Positions 9,880-18,168 are shown, counted from the stretch's first letter. The stretch: 64,000 nucleotides of DNA from an uncultured Alphaproteobacteria bacterium (GCA_902584805.1 CACIBE010000007.1:26623-90622), one strand, 5' to 3'. The notes: generated by a model from the letters alone, not told the origin. Numbers and translations are program-made.

Positions 9880-10647
9880 GTGTTAAATATTCCAGATACA
9901 GAAATAAAAGAAGGTCAATTTAACCTATTATTAGACAATTTTGAAGGTCCCATAGACCTTTTGTTGGTTTTGGCTAGATCACAGAAGGTTGATTTATCTG
10001 ATATATCTATATCCGCATTAGCTGATCAATATATTAACTTTATTAATCAATATAGAAATATTCATATTGAAATAGCTGCAGATTATTTAGTGATGGCAGC
10101 ATGGCTAACGTATTTGAAATCAAGATTACTATTACCAAAAGAAGAAAAAACAGATGAATATACAGCCGATGAGTTAGAAGAGGCTTTAAAATATCAATTA
10201 CAGAGACTAGAGGCTTTTCAAAATATTTCTAAAATCATATATTCAAGACCTCTTGTTAATAGAGATGTATTTTATGGGGGGTCATCTGAAGGTCTCAAAG
10301 TTAAATATAATATAAATTATACATCTAATTTATATGACTTACTAAAATCATATAGTCAAATACTTAAATCGAATGAACAGGTAAAACAATTAACTATTGA
10401 GTATTCAGAACTTTATTCAGTTGATCAAGCAGTTAAAAGATTAAAAGGTATTTTTGGAAATATTACAGAATGGACTAATTTTTTAAATGTAATTCCAAAA
10501 TTAATTAATGCTAATAAAACAATTAATAAATCAATTATCTCATCTAATTTTGTTGCTTCTTTAGAATTATCAAAAAATGGATTTATTGATTTAAAACAAG
10601 ATGAAAATTTTGGTAATATTTATATAAAATTTAATCAAAATGGATAA
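9880..10647 (+). CDS. scpA: Segregation and condensation protein A
   Basis: A 255-residue kleisin that bridges the SMC ATPase heads, with ScpB, in chromosome condensation and segregation. The N-terminal motif NFEGPIDLLLVLARSQKVDLSDISI (residues about 19-43) is the ScpA signature, and AADYLVMAAWLTYLKSRLLLP follows. A C-terminal winged-helix region is present (about 180-250). The start is GTG; no in-frame ATG lies nearby. Its last 8 bases overlap scpB, so the two products are probably made in a coupled way. Confidence 0.94.
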   Translation: MLNIPDTEIKEGQFNLLLDNFEGPIDLLLVLARSQKVDLSDISISALADQYINFINQYRNIHIEIAADYLVMAAWLTYLKSRLLLPKEEKTDEYTADELEEALKYQLQRLEAFQNISKIIYSRPLVNRDVFYGGSSEGLKVKYNINYTSNLYDLLKSYSQILKSNEQVKQLTIEYSELYSVDQAVKRLKGIFGNITEWTNFLNVIPKLINANKTINKSIISSNFVASLELSKNGFIDLKQDENFGNIYIKFNQNG

Positions 10648-11275
10648 TAAAGATATTAAAATTTTAGAAGCAATATTATTTGCATCAGGAGAGCCACTTA
10701 ATGAAAATGATTTAAAAGAAAAAATTAAAGAAAAAAATAATATAAGTAAGCTATTACAAGAAATTAAAGATTTTTATAAAAATAGAGGTATTAATTTAAT
10801 TAAAACTGGCAACAAATGGTCTTTTAGAACTGCTGAAGATCTCAGTGATGAATTAACTATTTTTAAAACACAGAAAAGAAAATTATCGAGAGCTGCACTA
10901 GAAACATTATCTATAATTGCTTACCAACAACCAATAACAAGATCAGAAATTGAAAATATTAGAGGTGTTCAAATGGGTAGAGGCTCTTTAGATCATTTGA
11001 TGGAAATAGGATGGATACGTCCTTCAGGTAGGAAAAGTATACCTGGTAAACCTACTTTATGGTCTACCACAGATTTGTTTGTTGAACATTTTGGATTGAA
11101 TAGTTTATCCGATTTACCTAATAAAGAGGAGCTAAAGGCAAGTGGTTTTCTAGATAAACGTGCTGCGATTGCAACTATAAGTGATCTTGCTAAAAATGAT
11201 GAAAATTTACAAAGTAATGATAATTTAGAACAGGATGATGAAAATAATATTGATGATTTTATTCAAAATACTTAG
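10640..11275 (+). CDS. scpB: Segregation and condensation protein B
   Basis: A 211-residue ScpB, the winged-helix partner of ScpA in the SMC complex. It begins with ILEAILFASGEPL, the conserved N-terminal helix, and contains LSRAALETLSIIAYQQPITRSEIENIRGV (about 88-116) and the DHLMEIGWI region of the second winged helix. The C-terminal 25 residues are an acidic Asn/Asp tail. The normal alphaproteobacterial downstream neighbour is tatA, but here an inserted segment separates them. Confidence 0.95.
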   Translation: MDNKDIKILEAILFASGEPLNENDLKEKIKEKNNISKLLQEIKDFYKNRGINLIKTGNKWSFRTAEDLSDELTIFKTQKRKLSRAALETLSIIAYQQPITRSEIENIRGVQMGRGSLDHLMEIGWIRPSGRKSIPGKPTLWSTTDLFVEHFGLNSLSDLPNKEELKASGFLDKRAAIATISDLAKNDENLQSNDNLEQDDENNIDDFIQNT

Positions 11276-11279
11276 TTAA

Positions 11280-11318
11280 CTTATTACTTCTTGTTTTTTC
11301 CTATAGTTTCCGTATAAG
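11280..11318 (+). repeat. Left copy of 39-bp imperfect direct repeat flanking the insert
   Basis: This copy starts 4 bases after the scpB stop. It aligns without gaps to 12432-12470 with 35 of 39 positions identical; the last 16 bases (ATAGTTTCCGTATAAG) are identical. The likely origin is duplication of the ancestral scpB-tatA gap during insertion of the intervening segment. Confidence 0.85.
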
Positions 11319-11502
11319 CCCTTTATGATACCGTGTGTGTCAAATCAATTTATCTCATTGAAAAAATTATATTTTTAATTTCCAGTGTCTTTATTTTGTG
11401 TTTTTTTTATTTTAAAATTTTTTGATCTTAAAATATACTGGGTAAACAAATAAATTGTCTACTCGTTTTTTAATCAGTTTAAGTTGATAACCTAGGATTG
11501 TT

Positions 11503-12087
11503 TTATTTGTTTTTATTCATTAGTTTAATTAATAATTTTGCATATTCTCTGGCATCATCTATGGCTTTATGCGTATGTTTTGTATTATCATGCAATTCTA
11601 GAGAGTAATCATCTCTACCTATGTCTTTATAATCTTTTTGCAGCACAGCAGCAGCATAGGATTTGATATCAAAGGCTGCTTGTCCATTCTTATCAAAAAA
11701 AGGCATAGAGAAAGGAATTTTTTCTAATCGTTCTACAAGAAAAGTTTGAATATACCAATTGATCCACATAAAATCTAATGGAGCTGGATGAGCAGCCATA
11801 ATTCGTGGGGTTGGTAGCGTAAGAAGCCAATCACCAAATTTGTTCATTCCTTCTTTGGGTGAGACTTGATGATGTTGAGTATATTTTAAAGCTTCTGGCG
11901 CTTCTGTTGTAAACCAATGCATAGTAGCGGGGTGAGGTTTGGCATTTTCTAGTGGCAAGAAATTAATTTCACATTCTCCAAATTTTTTTCCTGCTTTATT
12001 AACGGCTACAGCACCAAGGCTTATCATAGAATGTGGTCCAGGAATAGGTCCGTCTGCTTCTATGTCACACACAACATAAGTAGTCAT
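11503..12087 (-). CDS. DEDDh-type 3'-5' exonuclease (RNase T/oligoribonuclease-like fold)
   Basis: Starting at the ATG at 12087, the product has 194 residues and all five expected active-site residues: D8 and E10 (CDIEADG), D105 (APLDFMW), H173 and D178 (HKAIDDAREYA). The HxAxxD spacing marks the DEDDh subgroup, which removes nucleotides from 3' ends of DNA or RNA using two metal ions. The substrate cannot be told. A GTG at 12109-12111 would add 8 residues but has no Shine-Dalgarno. The gene is transcribed against scpB and tatA, has visibly higher G+C than its neighbours (Ala, Pro and Trp more frequent), and lies between the 39-bp repeats, so it is probably acquired. Confidence 0.82.
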   Translation of the reverse strand: MTTYVVCDIEADGPIPGPHSMISLGAVAVNKAGKKFGECEINFLPLENAKPHPATMHWFTTEAPEALKYTQHHQVSPKEGMNKFGDWLLTLPTPRIMAAHPAPLDFMWINWYIQTFLVERLEKIPFSMPFFDKNGQAAFDIKSYAAAVLQKDYKDIGRDDYSLELHDNTKHTHKAIDDAREYAKLLIKLMNKNK

Positions 12088-12128
12088 AGTTGAATTATTA
12101 CCACTAACCACGGAGATTGTTAAGAGTT

Positions 12129-12275
12129 CAGCTATTTTTTAATTTTCTTTTTATCTTTCTTACGAAGATCATCAGTTTTTTTATTACTTAATAGTATTGG
12201 ATAAGTTTGAATTTTACCTCCATAAATTGGGTGGTCTTTTTTAGCGACTTTTAGATTTTTTAAAGAAATTACCAT
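12129..12275 (-). CDS. Small basic protein, 48 residues, function unknown
   Basis: A 48-codon ORF with an ATG preceded at ideal spacing (5 bases) by AAAGGAG at 12281-12287, one of the best Shine-Dalgarno sequences in the window. It lies 41 bp upstream of the exonuclease ATG on the same strand, so the two probably form an operon. The product starts MVISLKNLKVAKKDHPIYGG and ends in a Lys/Arg-rich tail (VRKIKRKLKNS), giving a strong positive charge as in many nucleic-acid-binding or phage small proteins. I do not recognise a family. The strong ribosome-binding site is the main evidence that it is translated. Confidence 0.55.
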
Positions 12276-12296
12276 TTTATCTCCTTTAGCGTTTTG

Positions 12297-12389
12297 TTTT
12301 GTGTCCCAGCAATTAGAGTATCTAAATCAGGACAAAATATTTATATATTAAATGTATCGTTTTGTGCTTTTTTTTGTGCCCATTTTGTG
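12297..12389 (-). repeat. Cluster of CACAAAA direct repeats upstream of the small ORF
   Basis: TTTTGTG occurs at 12297-12303, 12360-12366, 12372-12378 and 12383-12389 (CACAAAA on the minus strand), and once more at 11394-11400 near the other end of the insert. The last three are spaced 12 and 11 bases apart, close to one helical turn, so a protein could bind them on one face. They lie upstream of the minus-strand small ORF and exonuclease. Candidate roles are operators or recombinase arm-type sites. Confidence 0.5.
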
Positions 12390-12431
12390 TTCCTTTTTTT
12401 TCTATATTTTACTAAAGCTATCCTTATCTTG

Positions 12432-12470
12432 CTTATAATTTCTTGTTTTTTCTCATAGTTTCCGTATAAG
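12432..12470 (+). repeat. Right copy of 39-bp imperfect direct repeat
   Basis: Partner of 11280-11318 with 4 mismatches in 39. It ends 6 bases before the tatA ATG, so it includes the probable tatA promoter. The two copies touch the scpB end and the tatA start respectively, as expected if the original intergenic region was duplicated by an insertion. Confidence 0.85.
12443..12470 (+). promoter_or_regulatory. Candidate tatA promoter inside the right repeat
   Basis: TTGTTT (12443-12448), a 16-base spacer and TATAAG (12465-12470) resemble a sigma-70 promoter. Initiation about 7 bases downstream would fall at or next to the tatA ATG (12477). The left repeat carries the same elements and would fire into the insert, antisense to the exonuclease. 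Confidence 0.35.
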
Positions 12471-12476
12471 AGCGGA

Positions 12477-12662
12477 ATGACACCTAGTATTTGGCAATTA
12501 TTAATCGTACTCGTTATTGTTCTACTTCTTTTCGGTAGAGGTAAAATACCTCAACTTATGGGTGATATGGCAAAAGGAATTAAATCATTCAAGAGAGGAA
12601 TGTCTGACGAAGAAAAAAAAGAAGATAAAAATTTAGAGAATAAAAACGACGAAGAAAAGTAA
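12477..12662 (+). CDS. tatA: Sec-independent protein translocase subunit TatA
   Basis: A 61-residue TatA: short N-terminal transmembrane helix (about 5-20), the [23 protein letters not shown] hinge and amphipathic helix (20-43) with the FG motif, then a charged Lys/Glu tail. TatA oligomers form the passage for folded proteins exported with twin-arginine signals. A weak AGCGGA precedes the ATG. tatB begins 5 bases after the stop, so tatABC form one operon. Confidence 0.95.
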   Translation: MTPSIWQLLIVLVIVLLLFGRGKIPQLMGDMAKGIKSFKRGMSDEEKKEDKNLENKNDEEK

Positions 12663-12667
12663 ATATA

Positions 12668-12982
12668 ATGTTTACTTTTGGTTGGAGTGAAATTTTCTTA
12701 ATTGGGATAATAGTTGTTGTTGTTATTGGCCCAAAAGATCTTCCAAAATTCATTAAACAAGTTGGATCTTTTACTAAATATATTAAAAAAATGTCTTCTG
12801 AATTTAAGTCATCCATAAATGAAATTGCTGAAGAGGAAGAAATTAAAGAATTAGCTAAATCAGTTAAAGAAGTAAAAAAAATAAAAGACGGCATTAATAT
12901 CAAAAAAAATTTTGAAAATGAGATTAAAGAAGTTCAAGAAACAGTAAAAATGACCGAGAATGAATTTTCAAAAAAAAATTAA
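12668..12982 (+). CDS. tatB: Sec-independent protein translocase subunit TatB
   Basis: A 104-residue TatB: N-terminal membrane helix with FGWSEIFLIGIIVVVVIGPKDLP (the G-P-K-D-L-P motif separates TatB from TatA), followed by an amphipathic helix and a long Lys/Glu-rich tail. TatB joins TatC in the signal-peptide receptor complex. It lies 5 bases after tatA and 15 bases before tatC. Confidence 0.95.
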   Translation: MFTFGWSEIFLIGIIVVVVIGPKDLPKFIKQVGSFTKYIKKMSSEFKSSINEIAEEEEIKELAKSVKEVKKIKDGINIKKNFENEIKEVQETVKMTENEFSKKN

Positions 12983-12997
12983 TTTATTATTTTTGTA

Positions 12998-13753
12998 ATG
13001 GCTGAAGAAAAATTTGAAGAAATGTCTCTAATAGGGCATCTTACTGAGTTAAGAAAAAGACTACTATGGAGTTTTATATATATTTTATTAATCTTTATTG
13101 TTTGTTTTTACTTTGCAGATGAATTATTTGCCTTTTTAGCTAGTCCTCTAGTAGAACTATTTGATAAAGATAAAGGTCAAGGTTTTATTTATACAGCTTT
13201 ACAAGAAGCTTTTTTTACAGAATTAAAAATTGCTTTTTTCTTTGCTTTATTTTTTTCATTCCCATTAATTGCAATACAAATATGGAGATTTATTGCACCA
13301 GGATTATACAAAAAGGAAAAGAGAGCTTTTTTACCCTATTTAGTTGCTACACCAATTTTATTTTTCGCAGGTGGATCAATGGTTTATTATATTATTGCGC
13401 CATTGGCATGGTCTTTTTTCCTATCTTATCAAAACCTTGGTTCTAGTGGAATTCCTATTCGATTAGAAGCTAAGATGGGAGAATATTTATCCCTTATGAT
13501 GCGATTTATTTTTGCTTTTGGTTTAGCATTTCAGCTTCCTGTTGTTTTATCTTTAATGGCGAGAGTGGGGATGGTTACTTATGAATCACTTAAAAAATTT
13601 AGGAAATATGCAATTGTATTAGCATTTCTATCAGCAGCATTCTTAACTCCACCTGATCCATTTAGTCAAATCAGTTTAGCTCTGCCAATTATATTTTTAT
13701 ACGAAGTTTCAATTTATATTGCAAAACTAATACAAAAAAATAAAGATAAGTAA
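12998..13753 (+). CDS. tatC: Sec-independent protein translocase subunit TatC
   Basis: A 251-residue six-helix membrane protein that recognises twin-arginine signal peptides. The N-terminal MSLIGHLTELRKRLL (residues 9-23) is the TatC signature, and conserved features include the APL and E-containing loop after helix 1 and FLTPPDPFSQI near the last helices. The last base of its TAA is the first base of the serS start codon (TAATG), giving tight coupling. Confidence 0.97.
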   Translation: MAEEKFEEMSLIGHLTELRKRLLWSFIYILLIFIVCFYFADELFAFLASPLVELFDKDKGQGFIYTALQEAFFTELKIAFFFALFFSFPLIAIQIWRFIAPGLYKKEKRAFLPYLVATPILFFAGGSMVYYIIAPLAWSFFLSYQNLGSSGIPIRLEAKMGEYLSLMMRFIFAFGLAFQLPVVLSLMARVGMVTYESLKKFRKYAIVLAFLSAAFLTPPDPFSQISLALPIIFLYEVSIYIAKLIQKNKDK

Positions 13754-15015
13754 TGCATAATATTAATTTTATCAGAGAAAATCCAACAGAGTTTGATAAT
13801 TATATGAAACAAAGAGGTGAGCATCCAATATCAAATAAAATATTAGAACTAGATAAAGTTAAAAGAGAAACTCAGACTGTTCTTCAGAATCTTTTAGCAG
13901 AAAGAAACTCTATTTCTAAAAATATCGGTAAACTTAAAAGTGAAAATAAAGATGCTTCATCAGAAATGAGTAAAGTTGATGAAATTAAAAATAAAATTAA
14001 TAATTTAAAGGAACTTGAAACAATTAAAGACGAGGAGCTAAAAACTATCCTCTCAAGACTTCCAAATATAGCTGATAAGACTGTACCTATAGGAACCAAT
14101 GAAGCAGACAATACAAAATATAGAGAATGGGGTGAAAAACCAGGATTTGAATTTAAGCCTAAAACGCATTTTGAATTAGGAGAAAATTTAGGTTTAATGA
14201 ATTTTGAAACCGCATCTAAATTATCAGGATCTAGATTTGTTTTATTAAAAAATCAACTTTCTAAACTGGAAAGAGCAATAGCAAATTTTATGTTAGATAA
14301 GCATACGAATGATAACGGTTATATTGAAATGCATGTTCCTTATTTAGTAAAAGCAGATACGTTATACGGGACCGGCCAATTACCAAAGTTTGCAGAAGAC
14401 TTGTTTACCGCAGGTGATGACCACTGGTTGATACCCACAGCTGAAATACCGCTGACTGCCCTTCATAGTAATGAAATACTAAATATTAATCAGCTCCCTA
14501 TGCGTGTTACTTCTTATACACCATGTTTTAGATCTGAAGCTGGTGCAGCTGGAAAAGATACGAGAGGTATGCTTAGACAACATCAATTTACCAAAGTTGA
14601 ATTAGTATCACTAGTGGAACCAGAGCACTCAAAAGATGAGCTTGAGAGAATGTTAAGTTGTGCTGAAGGAATTCTTCAAGACTTAAATCTTCACTATAGA
14701 GTAATGACTTTATGTACAGGTGATATGGGTTTTAATGCTAATAAAACTTATGACATAGAGGTATGGCTTCCTGGTGAAGATAAATATAGAGAAATATCAA
14801 GTTGTTCAAATTGTGGTGATTTTCAAGCTAGAAGAATGAATACTAGATATAAATTAGAAAATAAAAATGTTTTTGTTCATACACTTAATGGTTCTGGGTT
14901 AGCAGTAGGAAGAACACTTATTGCTATTCTTGAGAATTATCAAATGAAAGATGGAAATATTAAAATTCCAGAAGTTTTAAAAAAATATTTTAATAATTCT
15001 GATACTCTTATCTAG
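13753..15015 (+). CDS. serS: Seryl-tRNA synthetase
   Basis: A 420-residue class II synthetase charging tRNA-Ser and tRNA-Sec. It has the N-terminal antiparallel coiled coil that grips the tRNA long arm (about 30-105, Lys/Glu/Leu-rich), motif 2 with FRSEAGAAGKDTRGMLRQHQF (about 260-280) and motif 3 with NGSGLAVGRTLIAILENYQ near the C-terminus. Length is typical. serS overlaps both neighbours by one base. In many alphaproteobacteria surE follows serS, but here pcm follows directly. Confidence 0.97.
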   Translation: MHNINFIRENPTEFDNYMKQRGEHPISNKILELDKVKRETQTVLQNLLAERNSISKNIGKLKSENKDASSEMSKVDEIKNKINNLKELETIKDEELKTILSRLPNIADKTVPIGTNEADNTKYREWGEKPGFEFKPKTHFELGENLGLMNFETASKLSGSRFVLLKNQLSKLERAIANFMLDKHTNDNGYIEMHVPYLVKADTLYGTGQLPKFAEDLFTAGDDHWLIPTAEIPLTALHSNEILNINQLPMRVTSYTPCFRSEAGAAGKDTRGMLRQHQFTKVELVSLVEPEHSKDELERMLSCAEGILQDLNLHYRVMTLCTGDMGFNANKTYDIEVWLPGEDKYREISSCSNCGDFQARRMNTRYKLENKNVFVHTLNGSGLAVGRTLIAILENYQMKDGNIKIPEVLKKYFNNSDTLI

Positions 15016-15641
15016 TGCTTGATGTAAGAAAAATAAGATTGATACTCGAGTTACGGGAGTCTGGTATTAGTAATGCTGAAGTTCTCTCTGCAATAGAAAA
15101 AATTCCAAGAGAAAAGTTTATTAGTGAAGTTTACAGAAATCAAGCTTATGAAAATATAGCTTTACCAATTGAAAACAATCAAACAATTAGTCAGCCCTAC
15201 GTTGTAGCAAGGATGACTGAATTACTTGATGTTAAAAGTAGCCACAAGGTGCTAGAAATAGGCACTGGTAGCGGATATCAGTGTGCAGTATTATCAATCT
15301 TAGCACGGCGTGTATACACGATTGAAAGAATTAAAAATCTATATGAAGGTTCTAATAATATTTTTAAGAAATTAAAATTAACTAATATTGTTTCAAAATA
15401 CGATGATGGTAATAATGGTTGGATTGAACAAATACCTTTTGACAGAATAATATTTACAGCAGCATCAAAAAAAATAAATAATGAAATTTTTTCTCATATT
15501 GAAAATGAAGGAATTATTGTTTGTCCTATTGTTAAAGATAACAAGCAAATACTTGTAAAATATAAAAAACAAAATAATAAAATTATTTCTGAAGAATATG
15601 ATGATGTTTTATTTGTTCCAAATCTTCAAGGTGTAGTATAG
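15015..15641 (+). CDS. pcm: Protein-L-isoaspartate O-methyltransferase
   Basis: A 208-residue SAM-dependent methyltransferase that repairs isoaspartyl residues in aged proteins. The family motif NNQTISQPYVVARMTELL (about 55-72) and the SAM-binding VLEIGTGSGYQCAVLS are clear. The start is GTG, sharing its first base with the end of the serS stop (TAGTG). A second in-frame ATG is at codon 4 without better signals. The 3' end overlaps the convergent MATE gene by 16 bases. Confidence 0.93.
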   Translation: MLDVRKIRLILELRESGISNAEVLSAIEKIPREKFISEVYRNQAYENIALPIENNQTISQPYVVARMTELLDVKSSHKVLEIGTGSGYQCAVLSILARRVYTIERIKNLYEGSNNIFKKLKLTNIVSKYDDGNNGWIEQIPFDRIIFTAASKKINNEIFSHIENEGIIVCPIVKDNKQILVKYKKQNNKIISEEYDDVLFVPNLQGVV

Positions 15642-16999
15642 CTACTTTGAATATTTCGAATTTTATTTGAAGAATAAAAATAATATAAGATACCAATTAT
15701 CCAATGAATAAGAGTTAATCCAATAAACATATAGATATAGTTTTCTTCTATAAAATTATTTACAAATAATATTACAATTATAGGCACTAATACAAACCTA
15801 AGTATTGCCATATACATTACTATTATTGCTTTTTTAAGCCCTTGGAATGAAGCATTAGAAATAAAGAAGAATGGAAAAGCTGGAAAGCCAAGTGCGTATA
15901 TTTTAAGATATATTGATCCATAGTAAATTACTTCTTTATCATCAGTAAACAATCTCATTGAATCTTCTGCAGTTATAAATAAAATTAACCCTGCTATAGT
16001 TAATATTATTACACCAGTAATCATAGCTTTATTGTAAGTTTCTAAAATTCTTTCATAGTTTTTAGCGCCAAAATTCTGACCCACAATTGCGGTTACTGCT
16101 GTACTTAATCCTAACAGGGGTAAGAAAAGCAGTTGTTCATATCTTCCAGCTGAGGAAAAACCTGCAATTGCATCATTACCAAAACGACTTACAAAAAATA
16201 ATAATATATATGATCCGAAAGCAATCATCATCAATCCTAATGCAGCTGGAATAGCCTGAAATGAAATTTCCTTAATTAAACTTAATTTAGGAATTAAATA
16301 ATTATTTTTAAAGTTTTCAAAAATCTCTGTTTTATAAATTTTATATAGTAAATATAACAGACCAATTATTTGAGATAGTATAGTAGCTATTGCTATTCCA
16401 CTTATACCCATTGGCGAAAATAATTCTAAATTAATTATTTTTCCTGTGATTAATATTGGATTTAAAATTATATTAAGAAAAAAACTAAAAATTAAAACAT
16501 TTCTATAACTTTTAGTATCTCCTTGAGCAGATAAACAAGAATTACACACCATTAGTAAAAGAATTATGACTGATCCTAAATAAATTACATTCATATATAA
16601 TGATGATAGTTTAAGGGTTTTTGGATCATCATTTATCGATTCTAAAACTATGTTACCAAAATAAAGTCCAAAAATAGTTATGCCTGAGCCTACTAATATT
16701 GTTACGACAAAAGATTGTGAAAAAACATGACTTGCTTTTTTAATATTTTTTTCTCCTAAAGAATTAGCAACATTACTTGTTGTAGCTATGCTTAATCCTA
16801 TTCCAAGTGCAATAATTATAAAATATACAGGAAATGTTTGACCAATAGCTGCTAAAGCTGTTTCAGAAATCATTCTACCTGCAAAAATAGTATCAACTAA
16901 AGAATACAGATTATTAAATATAGTTCCAATTGAAGCTGGCAAAGCAATTTTTATAAATAGCTTATAGATATCTTCTTCAAGTAAATTAATTTTTTTCAT
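15626..16999 (-). CDS. MATE-family efflux transporter
   Basis: A 457-residue inner-membrane protein with about 12 hydrophobic helices in two homologous halves, as in MATE cation/drug antiporters. The N-terminal region KIALPASIGTIFNNLYSLVDTIFAGRM and the matching start of the second half (EISFQAIPAALGLMM) are typical. Such proteins expel cationic compounds using Na+ or H+ gradients. The substrate is not predictable. It lies 2 bases downstream of rlmJ on the same strand. Confidence 0.9.
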   Translation of the reverse strand: MKKINLLEEDIYKLFIKIALPASIGTIFNNLYSLVDTIFAGRMISETALAAIGQTFPVYFIIIALGIGLSIATTSNVANSLGEKNIKKASHVFSQSFVVTILVGSGITIFGLYFGNIVLESINDDPKTLKLSSLYMNVIYLGSVIILLLMVCNSCLSAQGDTKSYRNVLIFSFFLNIILNPILITGKIINLELFSPMGISGIAIATILSQIIGLLYLLYKIYKTEIFENFKNNYLIPKLSLIKEISFQAIPAALGLMMIAFGSYILLFFVSRFGNDAIAGFSSAGRYEQLLFLPLLGLSTAVTAIVGQNFGAKNYERILETYNKAMITGVIILTIAGLILFITAEDSMRLFTDDKEVIYYGSIYLKIYALGFPAFPFFFISNASFQGLKKAIIVMYMAILRFVLVPIIVILFVNNFIEENYIYMFIGLTLIHWIIGILYYFYSSNKIRNIQSSYTTP

Positions 17000-17001
17000 A
17001 T

Positions 17002-17832
17002 TTATAAATATCTTAATTTAAACCTAGTACTATTCTCTTCCAGTTTTAAAATATTTTGTATTTCGTATATTACCTCTTTGAGGTTTTTCATTATAGATCT
17101 ATTTGAAAAATTTATTAATAATAAGCCACTGCCCTGCATTCCAACATTATCTCCATATTTCATAATAGGCACTTCAACATTGATAATATTACTTATACCT
17201 TTTTTTCTAATATTCTGAATAAAGGAATCATTTTCCAAAATATTCAAAACTGGATACCATATTATAATTTTGGATTTTGAGAATAAATTATCAATATTAT
17301 TTAGTATCTTCTCTACCTTTTCAAAATCATCCTTTATTTCATATGATGGATCTATAAATACAAAATAATTCTTGTCTTTATTAATTTTATTAAAAATAAA
17401 ATTAAATCCATCAGCATTTGAGATTTTAGCATTGGTATATTTGTTTAAGTTTTTTTTTAATAATTCATATTCATTCTTGTGTAATTCACAAAAAAATAAT
17501 TTATCTTTTTCATTAGCTATGGATGAAATAAATATAGGTGATCCAGGATAAAAATTATTTTTCCCAGTAATTTTAGAAATAGTTGAAAGATAATTTTTAA
17601 TTAAAATATTATTACCTTTATAATTTTGTATCTTTTTAATTCCTTCTTTATACTCTTTATTTTTATCCATATACTTTGATATATATTTATAAATTCCATT
17701 ACCAGAATGAGAATCAATATAACTTATTGAATTATTTACATTTTTTTCAAGATTATATAAGTAAAGCATTATTATGTGTTTCATAACATCTGCATGATTT
17801 CCAGCATGATATCCGTGTCTATAGCTAAGCAT
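17002..17832 (-). CDS. rlmJ: 23S rRNA (adenine-2030-N6)-methyltransferase RlmJ
   Basis: A 276-residue methyltransferase of the RlmJ (DUF519) family, which modifies A2030 of 23S rRNA. The N-terminal signature MLSYRHGYHAGNHADVMKH is nearly diagnostic. The catalytic [DNS]PP[YF]-type motif is DPSY at 161-164 (FIDPSYE), with Ser replacing the usual second Pro, and the SAM pocket includes SHSGNGIY (about 41-48). Length matches the E. coli protein (280). Confidence 0.93.
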   Translation of the reverse strand: MLSYRHGYHAGNHADVMKHIIMLYLYNLEKNVNNSISYIDSHSGNGIYKYISKYMDKNKEYKEGIKKIQNYKGNNILIKNYLSTISKITGKNNFYPGSPIFISSIANEKDKLFFCELHKNEYELLKKNLNKYTNAKISNADGFNFIFNKINKDKNYFVFIDPSYEIKDDFEKVEKILNNIDNLFSKSKIIIWYPVLNILENDSFIQNIRKKGISNIINVEVPIMKYGDNVGMQGSGLLLINFSNRSIMKNLKEVIYEIQNILKLEENSTRFKLRYL

Positions 17833-17958
17833 AAAAATAAAAAAAAATTGTTGAAATTAATTTCTTATTAGTTATTTAAAGTATTAAATTAATCAATATA
17901 CAATATTTATATAAGTTAAATAAATTAATCCCCCAATAACAAATAAGGAGAATATAAT

Positions 17959-18162
17959 ATGCCAAGTGGTAAAATTAAATGGTTTAATCCGACCAAAGGT
18001 TATGGATTTATAGAAAATGATGATGGAGGAAAAGATGTTTTTCTTCATGTTTCAGCTTTAGAAGAAGCTGGCATTGATTCATTAGAAGAAGGTATGCCAG
18101 TTGAATTTGAAATCGGTGAAAACCGTGGAAAAGAAAACGCTATCAATATTAAGAAAAAATAA
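17959..18162 (+). CDS. Cold-shock domain protein
   Basis: A 67-residue single cold-shock domain. RNP1 is KGYGFIE (residues 14-20) and RNP2 DVFLHVSAL (about 26-34). Such proteins melt RNA secondary structure and bind ssDNA/RNA. An excellent ribosome-binding site (AAGGAG, 17944-17949) lies 9 bases before the ATG. A 126-bp AT-rich upstream region, shared with the divergent rlmJ, could act as a long 5' leader as in other csp genes. The following genes are closely packed behind it. Confidence 0.95.
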   Translation: MPSGKIKWFNPTKGYGFIENDDGGKDVFLHVSALEEAGIDSLEEGMPVEFEIGENRGKENAINIKKK

Positions 18163-18168
18163 TATTAA

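Larger units (their letters stand above)
11319..12470. mobile_element. Candidate small inserted element between scpB and tatA
   Basis: About 1.15 kb bounded by one copy of a 39-bp direct repeat on each side. Removing the segment and one repeat would restore a simple gap of about 49 bp between scpB and tatA, the usual neighbours. Inside are a minus-strand exonuclease gene visibly richer in G+C than its surroundings and a 48-codon ORF, both opposite to the host operon. Five TTTTGTG motifs lie near the two ends. There is no integrase or transposase, so any mobility would need help in trans. It could instead be an old insertion by recombination. Confidence 0.5.

Noticed and set aside
12297..12389. 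CRISPR-like repeat array
   Set aside because: The repeats are only seven bases with irregular spacing and no spacers of equal length, and no cas genes are present. No CRISPR array was seen in the window.
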